Origin: Salisapilia sapeloensis
Taxonomy: Eukaryota > Oomycota > Peronosporomycetes > Peronosporales > Salisapiliaceae
Reading direction: 5' to 3'
NCBI GenBank assembly: GCA_023334545.1
Contig: JAADVB010000074.1
Location: 1-64,000, forward strand
Length of the DNA stretch: 64,000 nucleotides
Position 1 is the stretch's first letter. Every line of letters begins with the position of its first letter. Shown here piece by piece: positions 44,520-55,927 of this stretch. A program made the translations under genes and the position numbers. The notes beneath the pieces were generated by a model that ran no database searches, had not been told where the DNA came from, and saw only the letters and a program-made list of their open reading frames with translations.

Positions 44520-45198
44520 GTTTGGCGTAAAGTGTAGCCTTTGCGTTCAAAACCTTTTGGAATATGAAGCCAACCGTTCGTGAGGAGCAAATACGAAAAT
44601 GAGTCGACAGTCTTTACTGCTATCTACATTGCTCGCTACCTGGTCTGCAATGTGCCTGAGCCATGCAAATGAAATCTGGACTATAATCGAGTTGAGTTAG
44701 GTTTGAAGTTGTCCAACTGTCTTCATCACTTAACATAGTATCATTGCTTATTCAGGCTAATGCCAAGAGGAGACTGCTCTAGCTGATACCGATAAAAGTG
44801 TTGAAGCGTTCAGCACTAAGCGCATTACTGATGCGGCAGAGTAGTAAAGTTATATCGATATATTGCTATGGCCCCCTGGGCGATCTGGAACCCGATTAGG
44901 ACTTCACGCAAGGCTTTCTCCCGTCTGGAGGGGAACTTTGTTGAAACAAAGTCCATCGTTACCGATTCTTCTCGTCCATTTTGCGAGAGTACCATCGTCT
45001 AAATAAGCATTAACGTTATAGACCGTTAGTTTCATATGTAGAAGATACGCTAGATCGAAGTAAACAGCATCCAAAAGATGTCGATATGAATAAACGAACC
45101 ATTCAATTAAAACTTGGACACCCACAAAGAATTACTACTATTATACTTAATGGATGTCGCTCCGTGGTCCATTTCTGGTAGCTATGATTTTTACTTTA
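44520..45198. other. Intergenic stretch with a signal-peptide-like mini frame
   Basis: About 680 bp. On the plus strand 44599-44700 encodes 33 residues beginning MSRQSLLLSTLLATW, which resembles a signal peptide, then stops; it could be a stray first exon, a pseudogene remnant or chance. No continuation with a credible splice was found. Confidence 0.4.
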
Positions 45199-48052
45199 CT
45201 ACATCAGCATGCCCATCTGAGCTGCAAACAAGTCGTACTGAAGTAGCGATTCATCGGATGAAACTGGAGTGATATCTTGTATCGCTTTTTTAAAGTGGTC
45301 ATGACGCACACACTTTGCATCGATCGATTCTCTCAAAGCCTGCAACGCTGCTTCTCGGCACACATTCTACATACAGATCAGCGAGTGATACTTGGATACG
45401 TATCTCGGCAACTTACTTCAAGTTCCGCGCCACTAAAGTATGGAGTTTGTGTTGCCAAAGACTCAAGGCATACTTCCTGATGAAGGTGCATCTTCTGCGC
45501 ATGGATCTCCAGAATACGAAGTCGGTCTTCAGCATTTGGAAGACCGACGTATAGGATTCGATCGAATCGACCAGGACGTAATAACGCTGCGTCGATCAAA
45601 TGTGGCTGGTTCGTAGCTCCGATAACAAGTAAACCTGCACAGTAGACATATGGGCTTAGTATATAGCTTCACACATGCCAAACGTACTGGTACCATCAGC
45701 AGCTTCGACACCATCCATTTCATTTAGCATGGTCGACAGGATGCGTGACGTGGTACTTGAGCCTTGATCTGCTCCACTCGAGTCGGACGCAAATTCGCGC
45801 TTCGTCACCATGGCATCGATTTCATCGAAGAAAATGATCGCTGGTAATGCAGCCCGAGCATCTCGGAAGACTTGTCGGATAGCTGCTTCTGCTTCACCAA
45901 AGAAAGGAGAGAAAATTTGGGCAGCTGATAAAGACAAAAAGGTGGCACCACTCGAGCCAGCAGCAGCACGAACAACTGTGCTTTTACTACATCCTGGCGG
46001 CCCATACAGCAAGATACCTCGAGGCGGCTACATTCTAGTGTTAGACCGATACACATACAGCCGGTTCGAGTGCACAAGTTACTTTGACACTTAGCGTCGC
46101 GAACGTCTGCGAGTACTTGATCGGCCATTCTAAAGCTTGCTGCAAAGCTAATTTCGTTTCCTCTTGGCCACCAATCGCATCCCATCCTACTTGCTCCACG
46201 TTGGATCTACAAAAACAAACAATTAATAAGAATATTGCGATACGACATATATGTGCACATACGAGAAGCCACTGGCACTCCGAAGAGAAGATGGGACAAC
46301 GACCGTCATGGCTTGCTCAAAGTCGTCCATTGTAACTTCGAATGTGTCCTCATTCGGCTCAGCAGGGCTCTCAACAACGTTCATATTTTCACCGCGATCA
46401 TCTCGTACCGCAGGGTCGATCAAAAGGAATGAAAAATATTTGGACATGCTGCTATCAGTCGTTTGCTGACGTAGAAACCATAGTGGAATCGACACTGGAT
46501 TCGATCTCCATGCATTGTTCAGGACAGAAGTCACCAATGATGGTTCTGTCAATAAAGACTCTCCTCGCTTCTTCCAATTTTCCCACCAGTTCTGCAGCTC
46601 TCGATGCTCCGAAACGGCAACAAAGTGTCGCATCGTGGCAACAGCAAGCGCTTCTCTGCATAAAGACGCTAAATCTGCTCCGACATATCCGATAGTTTTT
46701 TGCGATAATTCTGTCATTCGCAACTCTCGTTCATTACTACTTTGCGATTGGAGGAAAGGTACTCCAGTGAGATGTATATCCAAGATCTGTCTTCTTGCGT
46801 CTGTTTTTGGAGGGGATAGTGACAATTCACGATCAAATCGTCCCGGCCGACGCAATGCTGGGTCAATCGCGTTTGGGAGGTTCGTGGCGCCAACGACTAT
46901 AACGTTTTTACGCCTGGCAATCGTTTCGACACCATCCAACAAAGTTAAAAGCTGTGCCACAATACGACTGTGGGTTAAATCAGTAGCTCTCGCATCACTC
47001 CGCTTTGGACAAAGAGCATCCAGTTCGTCAATGAATATGACCGACGCTCCGTTTGTTTTATTAACATGCGCTGCAGCCTGTTGGAAAATATCTCGAAGAG
47101 TGTTTTCAGCGTCCCCAATGCCACTGGTAAGGATCTCAGACCCGTTAATAGTTGATAGATGCAAAGGAACGATTGATTGGCATTGCTCCACAACGGTTCG
47201 AACGAGTTGTGTTTTACCCACGCCAGGTGGACCGCACAGAAGCATGCCTTTTGGAAGGTCTATCCCATAGTCTTGGTAAAAGGTTGGATAACGAACTGGA
47301 AGTAGAACCATCTCTCGCAGAGTTTGTAATTCTGTTTGTAAACCACCCAGCTTCTGTCTAAGAGTTGGAGCAGATGCAGTAGCTTTCAAGTCATGTGTAG
47401 CTTCCTGTTTTTCAGTCGTAAATGTGAGACGTGTCGAAGGGGTAATAATGACGAAAGCAGTGGATGGAAATGCAGACTTGATATGAAAAGCAATTGTCTT
47501 GTCAGTATTCGCGTCTGGCTTGTACGAAGGTGATGGGAGATGAGCGACTGCATTCGTCGTGACAAGCCATTGACGACGGACAGTATGTTCCAAGAGCTGC
47601 CGATACGTTGCACTAGTTCGAATAGCTTTTTCGGTCTTTTCGTCGTACTCGGAAAGGACAAACAAGACCGAGGCTGCTCGTTGAACGGCTTGCTTTGGTA
47701 TCCAGTAGATTACCATGGTATTCGATATCCGGTGAGTGGAAGCAGATTGACCAGCCTTTTGCAATTGCAGCTTAAAGTTAGTTCTAGTAGTCTCTATAGA
47801 GCCATCAAATAGGGATGAACACTCTTGCGAAGTGCTGCCACGGTCCATGGCAGCACCACATATATAAACATGTTGGTCATTCGATGACTCCACAGCTACA
47901 TATCGACTCATTATCGCATCACGCTGCTTTATTACGTCCGTGGTGAGTCGACAACGAGCAGAGAATCTGTCAAAACGTGAGTGGACGTCCCATGTCTCCA
48001 GAGCTGCTTCCAGTGTCATGTTTGGCGTTTTGTGTCCAAAACTTGTTGTCAT
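45199..48052 (-). CDS. AFG2: AFG2/SPATA5-type double AAA+ ATPase
   Basis: Five exons on the minus strand: 48052-46263, 46206-46083, 46027-45694, 45634-45417, 45366-45199; introns 50-59 nt; 877 aa. Two AAA modules follow a CDC48-like N-domain. Module 1: Walker A GPPGVGKT, Walker B VIFIDELDAL, arginine fingers in RRPGRFDREL. Module 2: VGWDAIGGQEE, Walker A GPPGCSKST, Walker B IIFFDEIDAM and RPGRFDRILYV. The CSK variant in the second Walker A is typical of AFG2/SPATA5 rather than CDC48. By family knowledge it removes shuttling factors such as RLP24 from pre-60S ribosomes. A stretch of about 30 extra residues between the modules (PVSIPLWFLRQQ) is not conserved. Confidence 0.9.
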
Positions 48053-48194
48053 TCATATTTTTATTGGTTTTTAGTATGATACGTATCAGTAATATTAACC
48101 ACCAATCATGTAGCAATGTTAAAGACATTTTATACCAATTACCAACCGGGAAGTTTGGACCTCACAAATCGAAGCGAACCGCCGAAATTGAGAG
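48053..48194. promoter_or_regulatory. Bidirectional promoter between AFG2 and NDUFB2
   Basis: Only 142 bp separate the two divergent start codons, so both promoters share it. It is AT-rich next to the AFG2 start and turns GC-richer toward NDUFB2. No clear initiator match was found. Confidence 0.5.
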
Positions 48195-48557
48195 ATGCAG
48201 TGGTTGCTACGACGCTCGCTGCGATCGACGGCTCAGCGGTTCATGAACCGCCGAGGCATGGCCTCTGGTGGTCATGGCCATGCGGACGCTAGCAAGTACC
48301 CTCATGGAATGCACTTCCACGTGTCACCGACGCACAAGAACCTGGCGTTGGCCTATGGTACAATGTTATGGCTGTGGATTTTCTACCGTGCGAAGCAAGA
48401 CGGAGCTGCCGTATTGGGACTTGAGCACCCGTGGGACCACGGACACGGCGGATCGCATGGCGGTGAAGGGGAGTTGGAATGGAAAGACACTTACTATTTC
48501 GAGCGAGCGGAGATTGGCGAAGCTCCCGCTTTGGTCAAGCCGGATGACGAGGAATAA
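48195..48557 (+). CDS. NDUFB2: Complex I subunit NDUFB2-like
   Basis: Single exon, 120 aa, ATG 48195. The first 20 residues (MQWLLRRSLRSTAQRFMNRR) are a strong mitochondrial presequence. The core shows one membrane span (LAYGTMLWLWIFYRAKQD) followed by AAVLGLEHPWDHG, matching the plan of the small NDUFB2 subunit (one TM, then acidic tail); the C-terminus ends in DDEE. It should lie in the membrane arm of complex I. Assignment rests on size, topology and short motifs. Confidence 0.65.
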   Translation: MQWLLRRSLRSTAQRFMNRRGMASGGHGHADASKYPHGMHFHVSPTHKNLALAYGTMLWLWIFYRAKQDGAAVLGLEHPWDHGHGGSHGGEGELEWKDTYYFERAEIGEAPALVKPDDEE

Positions 48558-49954
48558 AAGCGCTTTGGAAATGTTCATCTAGAGTTTTTCTGCTAGCTTT
48601 CTCGTTTCGTCTTGTCCGAACAATACACAAAAAGAGGTTCCTTACCGCTTAATTACTTTGAAAACCGTCTTTTCAGTCAAATTACCATTTCAAGCTCGAG
48701 TACAATGCATAATAAAAACCTTCGCAGGTATTGTCTCTCCGCGGTCGAACTAGGCTAAGATAGGCATTGGTTGATTCGAATGCATCCAGTTTCGCTACGC
48801 TTGATACTAAAGATCAGTAAATCGTGGCTTTGTATTCCGTCTGCACATGCCAAGATGTTTGAGGCTCAGTGTTCGCCGAGCTTTTAACATGCCGTGCCAT
48901 GCAAGGACGACCGTGGAATGCATTTGGCTATTTGCAGGCATCTTTGGCGAAGCTTCGGCGAAGCGCTTCCGTTGTGCACAAAGGTAGCCTAGGTATTCGC
49001 TCTTACATTTAGGGCCCTAGATTCGAGATCGAGAGAATGGGTTCTAGTGTTTCTTTCACAAGTGACCACGAGTGCTCTTACCTTTTAATTCTCCGTTCTA
49101 TTCGTGGGTGCAGAGATCATTAGACCGAGTAATCTTGAATAATCCGACCCAATGCATGTATGACGCCCGATGCAAGCAAATGAAGTAGTTATTCAACTTG
49201 TTTTGTTTTTCGCGCTAGTACTTTATGTCGTGCTAAATAGCATCAAGGTATAGCAGCGAGTAGGAACTACACTTAATTGATTTGTGCTCATGTGTCTATT
49301 GATACAAAGTAAACTGGGCACTGTAAGCGTTAGCTCTAGTAGGTTTCCTATGAAGAGGTGCTCATTAATGTAGTAAGAAAACATGGAAGCGATCAGTTTG
49401 TACTTCATTCTAAGAACAAGACTGATACGTAGGTCATCCAAAGCGTACTTTGTTCGCTTTGCTTCTTGACTTCCAAAATCTATGAAAGTAGATACTTGGA
49501 CATGCTATACAGGATTTTTATTGCAACCACGTAGCAGAGAATCTAGACATTGTGTGATTGCTAGCTAATGCTCGGTATTTCATTCTTACAAAACCGGTCA
49601 CCCATCACAATCATCAATCGACTTGACTTATTTAGTGATAAGACTGTGTACAAACATATTCATCGCAAGCATTGGACCTTGGTATGCTCCAAGGATAGTA
49701 TTGATATCGCATTTCGAAGTAGCATTCATATGACATTCAAGAACTCCTTTGACATGAAAAAGTAGCTTATATACTCGGTACTGCTTCAGTCTTAATAGTA
49801 TCGACTACTAAGTCAGACTGTAAACTACAAATACAAACAAATATAAGAGAAAGACGATTGATACTGCTAAGTAGAAGCAAATGTATTACTATGCCGTACT
49901 TAGCCTACGTTGTCGTTGCTACCATTCACGACAAAAAACTGGGTAGTGAAACGC
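48558..49954. other. Long intergenic stretch
   Basis: About 1.4 kb with AT-rich composition and only short, stop-broken frames. No tRNA-like folds or repeats recognised. Confidence 0.5.
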
Positions 49955-51166
49955 CTACTGTTTGTTCTGGTACCATTCCACCACCTTTGGATGCTCATCC
50001 ACTTGCTTAAAAATCTGGAAGACCTTCGGATAGTTCTCGTGCATCGTCGTCGGTGCATCTTTCATGAAACCGCAAAGCATAAACTTGATGCAGCCGTAGA
50101 TTGTCAAATCAGCGGTAGTGAGACGATCTGAAACCGCGTACTGCGTACCCCAGTGAGCAATACGATTGTCAAGTAGCTTCAGCGTCTTTGCCCAAACGTC
50201 CGACAAGGATTCTGACGAACTTTTGCGTTCGAGGTGAAAGTCTTCAATCGCTTCGTCGATTTCGTCCGCGCGGAGCTGGATGACAGGCTCATTTTCCGGG
50301 TACAAGCCAGCAAGCATGCCAGCATAGTTGAGAAGAGCGTTGGTTTGACACATGACATCTTCATTCACTTCCAACACTGGAAGCTGCTGATACGGGAAGG
50401 TTGGCTTCATCTGTGGCCAATCGGCCGGGTCGACACGAACGTCTTCAAACGGAATACCACCGATCGCAAACGCCAAGCGGATGGACTCAGCTTTACCAGG
50501 AATACCAAAGTATGTCAACTTGAGCTTCGGGTATTCTGAGCGCTGGACAGCGTTCCACTGAACGACCTTAGGATGGCTCGCGACCTTCTTATGAGCTTGT
50601 TGGAAGGACTCGTAGCCATCCACAATCGTTGATGGAATACCACTCAAGTATCCACTCGTAAGGATGCTATGTAGACTGTAAAGCATCAGCTCGTGGATAA
50701 ACACTTGTTCCGTCTGGAAGATCTCGAGCTTGTACATCTTGTGCAGACGTTTGTCCATCAAGGAGAGCTGCGATGGAAACTGTTCTTTTGCAAGCTCTTG
50801 AAACTTCTCTTTCTTCTTCTCCGGGTCGGACTCGGACATGGCTGGTCGAAGACTGTTGATAGCATCGTTCACTGCAGTCATAATCTCCGTCACAAGAACC
50901 GAAGCAATCGGGTTGTTGACTGGGTAGAGTCCACCAAGTCGTCCAATGTACTTGAGCTGTGCGGCGGATTGACCATAGACTTGGCCATCGACCTCCAGAA
51001 TCGGCAGTTGGCCGAAAGGTAGACTGCTCTTCTGCGCAGCAAACTCTTCTCGAGAAATACGGTTGTCCTCGAATGGGATACCAGCGATGTGCATCGCTAG
51101 ACGAATGGGCTCGGCGCGTCCAGTTCCGTTAAAGTAGGTGAGTTTGATGGAGGGGTAAGCGGACAT
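49955..51166 (-). CDS. Double-domain glutathione S-transferase, second copy
   Basis: Single exon, 403 aa, ATG 51166. Same architecture as 33271-34476: first GST with KLTYFNGTGRAEPIRLA and FGQLPILEVDG, second with KLTYFGIPGKAESIRLA and QQLPVLEVNED, ending with LTTADLTIYG and EHPKVVEWYQ shared by both paralogues. The SIRLAFAIGGI segment is identical in wording to the other copy apart from one residue, so the fused gene was made before the duplication. Cytosolic detoxification by family. An initiator element is seen 50 bp upstream. Confidence 0.92.
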   Translation of the reverse strand: MSAYPSIKLTYFNGTGRAEPIRLAMHIAGIPFEDNRISREEFAAQKSSLPFGQLPILEVDGQVYGQSAAQLKYIGRLGGLYPVNNPIASVLVTEIMTAVNDAINSLRPAMSESDPEKKKEKFQELAKEQFPSQLSLMDKRLHKMYKLEIFQTEQVFIHELMLYSLHSILTSGYLSGIPSTIVDGYESFQQAHKKVASHPKVVQWNAVQRSEYPKLKLTYFGIPGKAESIRLAFAIGGIPFEDVRVDPADWPQMKPTFPYQQLPVLEVNEDVMCQTNALLNYAGMLAGLYPENEPVIQLRADEIDEAIEDFHLERKSSSESLSDVWAKTLKLLDNRIAHWGTQYAVSDRLTTADLTIYGCIKFMLCGFMKDAPTTMHENYPKVFQIFKQVDEHPKVVEWYQNKQ

Positions 51167-51215
51167 CTTGGCGAGTCGTAAAGTTGATTATTGGAAACCT
51201 TGTGCAGTACGAAGC

Positions 51216-51231
51216 AAAATCGGAAATGAGG
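51216..51231 (-). promoter_or_regulatory. Oomycete Inr-like initiator of the second double GST
   Basis: On the minus strand CCTCATTTCCGATTTT matches about 14 of 16 positions of the oomycete initiator consensus and lies 50-65 bp before ATG 51166. It shares the CGATTT ending with the carboxylesterase initiator. Confidence 0.55.
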
Positions 51232-52102
51232 ATTGAGGAATCGATGCGGCTACGTGTAATCACACGATCTTCATGACACATGACTGAGTATACTTTGTTG
51301 AAGTGAAAATTCCACACTTAATACGGAACATTCCAAGTTACCACTGTAAGAGTCAATTCCTTGCGAGACATATATAAGACCTACGTCTTCCACGCTTTTA
51401 AAGCATCATGACACTGGATTGATTGTCAGCTAACGAGTCGCTAGGGTGAAGTAAAACGAGGTAGAGCGATGTCTGATGTGATGGGTTTCGCCATTCCTTT
51501 GCTCCTGCACATCTGTTAAGCCTATTGATCGATCGCATAAAGGTTGATCTTGGATCGCCAATCTCCCCGTCCTTTAAACAAGTTTATAGGCAGCTCTGGC
51601 ACTGCCATATCGCAGACGTGTTTTCCATCTCATAGTACAGACGATAGAACGCAGGCAGCTAGTGATACGGAGGTGGTGCTCAGGATACCCCGAAGCGTGC
51701 TTCAAGTAATGATCTACCTGCTGGTCGATGTCGTACCCACAGAATATGCAAAACATACAAATTTCGTATCCTCTTCCCGACGCTGCTTCTCATCAATCAT
51801 TGACGCCTATTCTCCTTCATGCCATGATAGAGAGAGTTTGCCATTATGACACTTGGTAGCCTAGCCATCTGCATCGCTATATTTCTACCTACCTTATACA
51901 CTCAAAGCATGTCATGGCATGGTAATCTCTTCGTTGGGAGCAAGTCTGAGTGACTTGATGGCGTAGTCATTTGCGTCCTGTATGATGACGATCAATACAT
52001 CCTTTATTATAGAAAAATGAACAAGCTTTCTTTCAGTAGACTATGTTGACATTCTATTGCAAGCGTCTATCTATCATGTATTTGCAGTCGAAGCGAAGAT
52101 CA
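51232..52102. other. Intergenic stretch with a possible small gene
   Basis: 870 bp. On the minus strand an exon pair 51800-51759 and 51658-51584 (intron 100 nt, donor GTATGT) would give 38 residues, beginning MIDEKQRREEDTKF and ending WQCQSCL; another frame inside the intron (CGYDIDQQVDHYLKHASG) also looks coding. Either a small spliced gene or a decayed one. Too uncertain to annotate as a gene. Confidence 0.25.
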
Positions 52103-52775
52103 TTATTTTTTAGGCTTTCTTTCTTTCGAGTCGATGTTCATTGTTATAGGCCCATCATTTGACTAGATCATTTCAATTAGAATACACGATTGCGATTCAG
52201 CTTTCTAAATGCTGCAAAGCAGCTAAAAACTATACGTACCAATGAGACGTCCATGTACGCTCCAAAAACGCCTTCAGCCACCTTATCGGAGCGGTGAACG
52301 TCACGTACGCGCTGACAAAAGTTGTCGAAAAATTCTTTGGCAGGCGTCGGAGGCACTGCAATTATAGAACAATGGTAAGCAAGATACTAGATGAGCCACC
52401 AGCATCGAACATAAAAGTACTCGAGAGATGGAAGTCGGGCTTGTTGCCTGAAAAGTAGCCATGCAGGGTGAACTGGCTTACTAGTAATACTTCATAGTCG
52501 TTGCTAGCAACTGACGTTTTCCATTGTGCTCCTTTGTCATCCGGCCACAGCCTTGCATTCTGCAAGCGTCAACAAGGTTATCAAATGAGACTTGAAGGAG
52601 ACATCGACTGGACAGTAGCACGTACGAGGAGACGGCGACAGCAAAACTCGGCATCCTCCTCAGCGTCGTCCTTGCCGATTCCTACGAGACACAGCAATCC
52701 TTTGCCGATTTCACCAACGATATCGCCATCCACACGCACACTTGCACTCGTCACGCGTTGTATCACTAACTTCAT
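52103..52775 (-). CDS. DTD1: D-aminoacyl-tRNA deacylase
   Basis: Four exons on the minus strand: 52775-52626, 52559-52421, 52355-52240, 52162-52103; introns 65-77 nt; 154 aa. The start is ATG 52775 (an in-frame TTG five codons upstream is not used). Family signatures: [16 protein letters not shown], the active-site SQFTLHG, the cross-subunit NDGPIT Gly-cis-Pro motif, and GNKPDFH. It cleaves D-amino acids from mischarged tRNAs. The tail is short and Lys-rich (SKERKPKK). Confidence 0.93.
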
Positions 52776-53105
52776 CTTGCTTGATATCAACCCACTGAAT
52801 TGAATATGGCTTTAACATAGGTTAATATAAATTATGATACCATTTATAAATTATACGCGCTGTTTTCTCACTGCAGAAAATTTACAATTTGCATAAAGTA
52901 GTAGGTTGCGTTTGCTACCAAATTAAGACTGCCACAAAGTGATCGGGGTATGCTGAGAGCGCTGCGTCGGTGTGTACGTCCTCACTCCTCTGTACATGCG
53001 CACCCTTCTTGATGCGTTAATTGACCGTTACCTATTTATGACCAATAGGCCTTACGACCAGCTTTATTTCTGTCTCACACACAACGTTTTTGCCAAATTC
53101 GACTT
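52776..53105. other. Divergent promoter region DTD1 / nucleotidylyltransferase
   Basis: 330 bp between two divergent starts. AT-rich, no coding frame. Close to the right gene the tract TTTTTGCCAAATTCG (about 53089-53103) is pyrimidine-rich and may be part of its initiator. Confidence 0.4.
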
Positions 53106-53844
53106 ATGTCGACCGAACAACCCAAACGAGTACTGCTTTTTGGCTCCTCTGCGAACCCTCTGAGAGGTCTTACTGGCCATCTTGGTGCGATTCAATATTG
53201 CCGTGCAAATTTCGATGAAATATGGCTCCTTCCGGTCTATCGTCACATGTACACGACCAAAAGAAATCTGGCTCCCTTCCATCACCGTGTCCGTATCTGC
53301 GAATTGCTCATCAACTCTTTACCAGAGGATGGTATATAATCATACATTTGTCTTCTTGATGACATGCATACTTATAGGAAGAATAGGATCTCCTGTCAAG
53401 GTGAAAGAAACAGAAAAAGAGTTGTATAAGATTCTACTGCGTGATGTGGGGGCGGAGGAAGGTGATGACGTGCAGATTAAGATGGGAACGCATGAAATCG
53501 TCATGTACTTGCAAGCAAAGCACCCGGGCTATGACTTCTCGTTGCTCCTTGGTGCAGACACGTATAAGGATTTGCTCGCTGGTAAATGGAACGATGGGGA
53601 GGAGCTCCGCCAAATGGTGAACTTGCTGGTCATGGAGAGGAAGGGAGTGGAATCAGCTGCTCCAGAGGTGGAACAGGATACAATCAGCAAGAATGTCAGT
53701 CTTATCACGATTTCTGGCTTGGACGACGGTTCCTCCACGAAAACCAGAGCGATGACGGACGTGGACGAGCTTCGACAGGACGTTGGGTCGCCAGTGGCCG
53801 AGTACATTGTACAGAATGAGCTCTATGGCTTCGCCAAGCAATAA
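53106..53844 (+). CDS. NMNAT-like nucleotidylyltransferase
   Basis: Exons 53106-53331 and 53378-53844, intron 46 nt; 230 aa. The Rossmann start RVLLFGSSANPL followed by GLTGHLGAI resembles the GxFxPxHxGH loop of nicotinate/nicotinamide nucleotide adenylyltransferases, but the first His is replaced. WLLPVY, HHRVRICELLI, FSLLLGADTYKDL (like the family's GxD loop) and the late SSTKTR (like ISSTxxR) also fit. It may make NAD precursors or use another nucleotide substrate. The altered loop lowers certainty. Its stop is 30 bp from the convergent CMC4 gene. Confidence 0.7.
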
Positions 53845-53873
53845 TGCACTAGAAATTACCGAGAATGATAGAT

Positions 53874-54092
53874 CTATCTCTTTGATCGATTACTTTGTGG
53901 TGTCATGCCATGCGCTGCTAGTGCTTTTTCACAGCAGTTATGGAAGCGCTCGATTGTCTGCTTGCACCACTTTTCCTGGTAGTCGAAGCGCTGGAGACAG
54001 TCCTGAATGGCGCATGCTTGTTTCCTACATTCCTTCTCACAAAGCGCGTCCTCGGCCGATTTGCCTCCTCCGTCTGCCGGTTGCTTGTCCAT
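53874..54092 (-). CDS. CMC4: CMC4-like twin-Cys mitochondrial intermembrane-space protein
   Basis: Single exon, 72 aa, ATG 54092 (a GTG two codons upstream is not used). The Cys pattern CEKECRKQACAIQDCL then KWCKQTIERFHNCC fits CHCH-type (CX9C-like) proteins of the MIA40 import route; QACAIQ and the CC pair match CMC4/p8-MTCP1. No presequence, as expected for such proteins. By family knowledge it works in the intermembrane space; the exact role of CMC4 is poorly known. Confidence 0.75.
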   Translation of the reverse strand: MDKQPADGGGKSAEDALCEKECRKQACAIQDCLQRFDYQEKWCKQTIERFHNCCEKALAAHGMTPQSNRSKR

Positions 54093-55037
54093 CGTCACTT
54101 GGAAGTTGATTCGGATACGTTCCGAACTACCGTCTCTGATCTCTTCTATCGGATATTTTCACAAAATTTGGTGCGCATTTAAGGCGATTGACTTGGATCG
54201 ATCCAAGTTTCTGAATGCAGATTTAGGTTTTTAAGTAGGCTTTTTCACGTTCTTGTGATTGCAACAAAAGTCTGCCTGTTGATTCCGGTTGGAAGTAACT
54301 GGACTTTGCTCGTATGGCTGGTGTGGAGTTGAATTTGAGCAGAATTGCAAAAGTCCCGAAGTAGTGACAGTCAGTGGTAACGGTTGTCCATCGGCCCCTT
54401 ATAAATCATGGACCGGCATGATGATGTCTGCAGCAGCGGTATGTGCATGCAATACCTTTTCACAACACAGGCTTAGAGCACTGGATGCTTCATGTTTCAT
54501 ATTGCTTGACTTTTAATGCTTCATGGTAATCTGGCATGGCTCCGTCACTGAGGAGTGTAGTTTTATAGGCACATTTAGACATCCTGGTTACCATTTTCTC
54601 ATGCAATGTGTGGCAGCAATGTTGAGTGTGCTACTACAGAATGCTGATAGGATAGCTTCAGACTCTTTGATATATTTAAGCACGCAAGAACGCTTGACTA
54701 ATCTTGTCTTTTGTGAAAGTATGCAAGTACACCCATCTTTACTTCTTCGTTGCTGGTATGTTCCCTTAGAGATGTTCAACTCTACGCGCTAGTTGTATCA
54801 AACTGCTTTGCCTATACGACATGGTGGCTCAGTTCAATGATGACTGCATTGAGTACAAAGATCAGAGCAGAGGGTATCTGGCCACTTAGTCTTCACTCTA
54901 GGCTCTCAACTCTAGTCCCATTCTTTCAAGTAGGACTTAATTATAACTTTGATGCGTAATATCGTTGGAAACAAGAGTCACATACGAGCAATTTGTAAAG
55001 CGAACACGATAACGAGTACCAGCATACTATCAAAAGT
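54093..55037. other. Intergenic stretch with a perfect palindrome
   Basis: About 950 bp. Contains an 18-bp perfect palindrome, ACTTGGATCGATCCAAGT, at 54191-54208. An 89-codon ATG frame at 54523-54792 has no family resemblance. Nothing else is supported. Confidence 0.5.
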
Positions 55038-55859
55038 CTATTGGGAAGGGGTAAAAGTTTGAAGTCGGACACCTCCAGTATCAAGTTCGTCTTGTATAAT
55101 ATGCCGCTGTAAGTAGTACAGCTGACATTGGGTGTCAATTTCCTTTTCAGTCGCCTCGTCATAGCTAAAGCTGGAGCTCATGATGAAGACACCTGGGTTC
55201 GAGCCTTGACGTAGTAACTTATGGATACTCCAGAAAAGGAGCGGAACAATCTCTTGCGCGTATATAACATCCGAGCCTAATATCAACTCTGTCGACTGGG
55301 TTGCGCCTTGCAGTGCCTCCAGTTCTTTCATCTCGTTTCTCCCGGTCTCACCCCAGGGTAGTCGCAATGTACTGCATTTTGCCTGTGTCTACTTTAGTAT
55401 ACGCTTGTTATCTTAACAATATGAAAAAAACCTGTGACTTGGTTTGAGAAGCTATATTGTCGTCAATGAGCTGGAGGACACCAGGGTCGTGATCTGTAAA
55501 GATGACATGGGCAGTGGACCAGAGTTGGGCAGCCACGAGGCCGACCAGTCCACACCCAGCACCTACTTCAACAATATTTGTCGGCTCGGACATCTGACTG
55601 TGGATGCTGCACAAGTGGTTGCACATTGCTGGAGCGGCAGGCCACACGTAATGCCCAGACTATCGAAGACGTTAAGTCATAAAGAGCTTATCGTTGCAAT
55701 GACACATTATACCTGCAACGCGCCCGGATCTTGCTCAATAACGGCAAGTTGAACGGATATATCCGTACCAAACTTAAACTCCTGCGTGACTCTATCAGCA
55801 TGTGCATCGAACATGAAGCCTACATCGCCAAGGACACCATCATCGTCACTGTCACTCAT
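55038..55859 (-). CDS. METTL21-like (Methyltransf_16) protein lysine methyltransferase
   Basis: Exons 55859-55713, 55659-55432, 55382-55038; introns 53 and 49 nt; 239 aa. The Rossmann SAM loop reads IVEVGAGCGLVGLVAA, then VIFTDHD (acidic residue for the ribose). The next strand ends in LGSDVIYAQE, close to the (D/E)xxY motif of METTL21-type enzymes, and the front VWPAAPAM matches the WxxA cap of the family. It should methylate a lysine of a chaperone or elongation factor; the target is unknown. Confidence 0.85.
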
Positions 55860-55927
55860 TTTGCTTGTCCGTTGTTCGCCTACGCATTTTCAGCCAACCA
55901 TCACGACCATTTTTAATTTTCTGCAAA

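Noticed and set aside
54523-54792. 89-codon ATG frame
   Set aside because: No family, no splice signals, mixed composition; chance level for a gap of this size.
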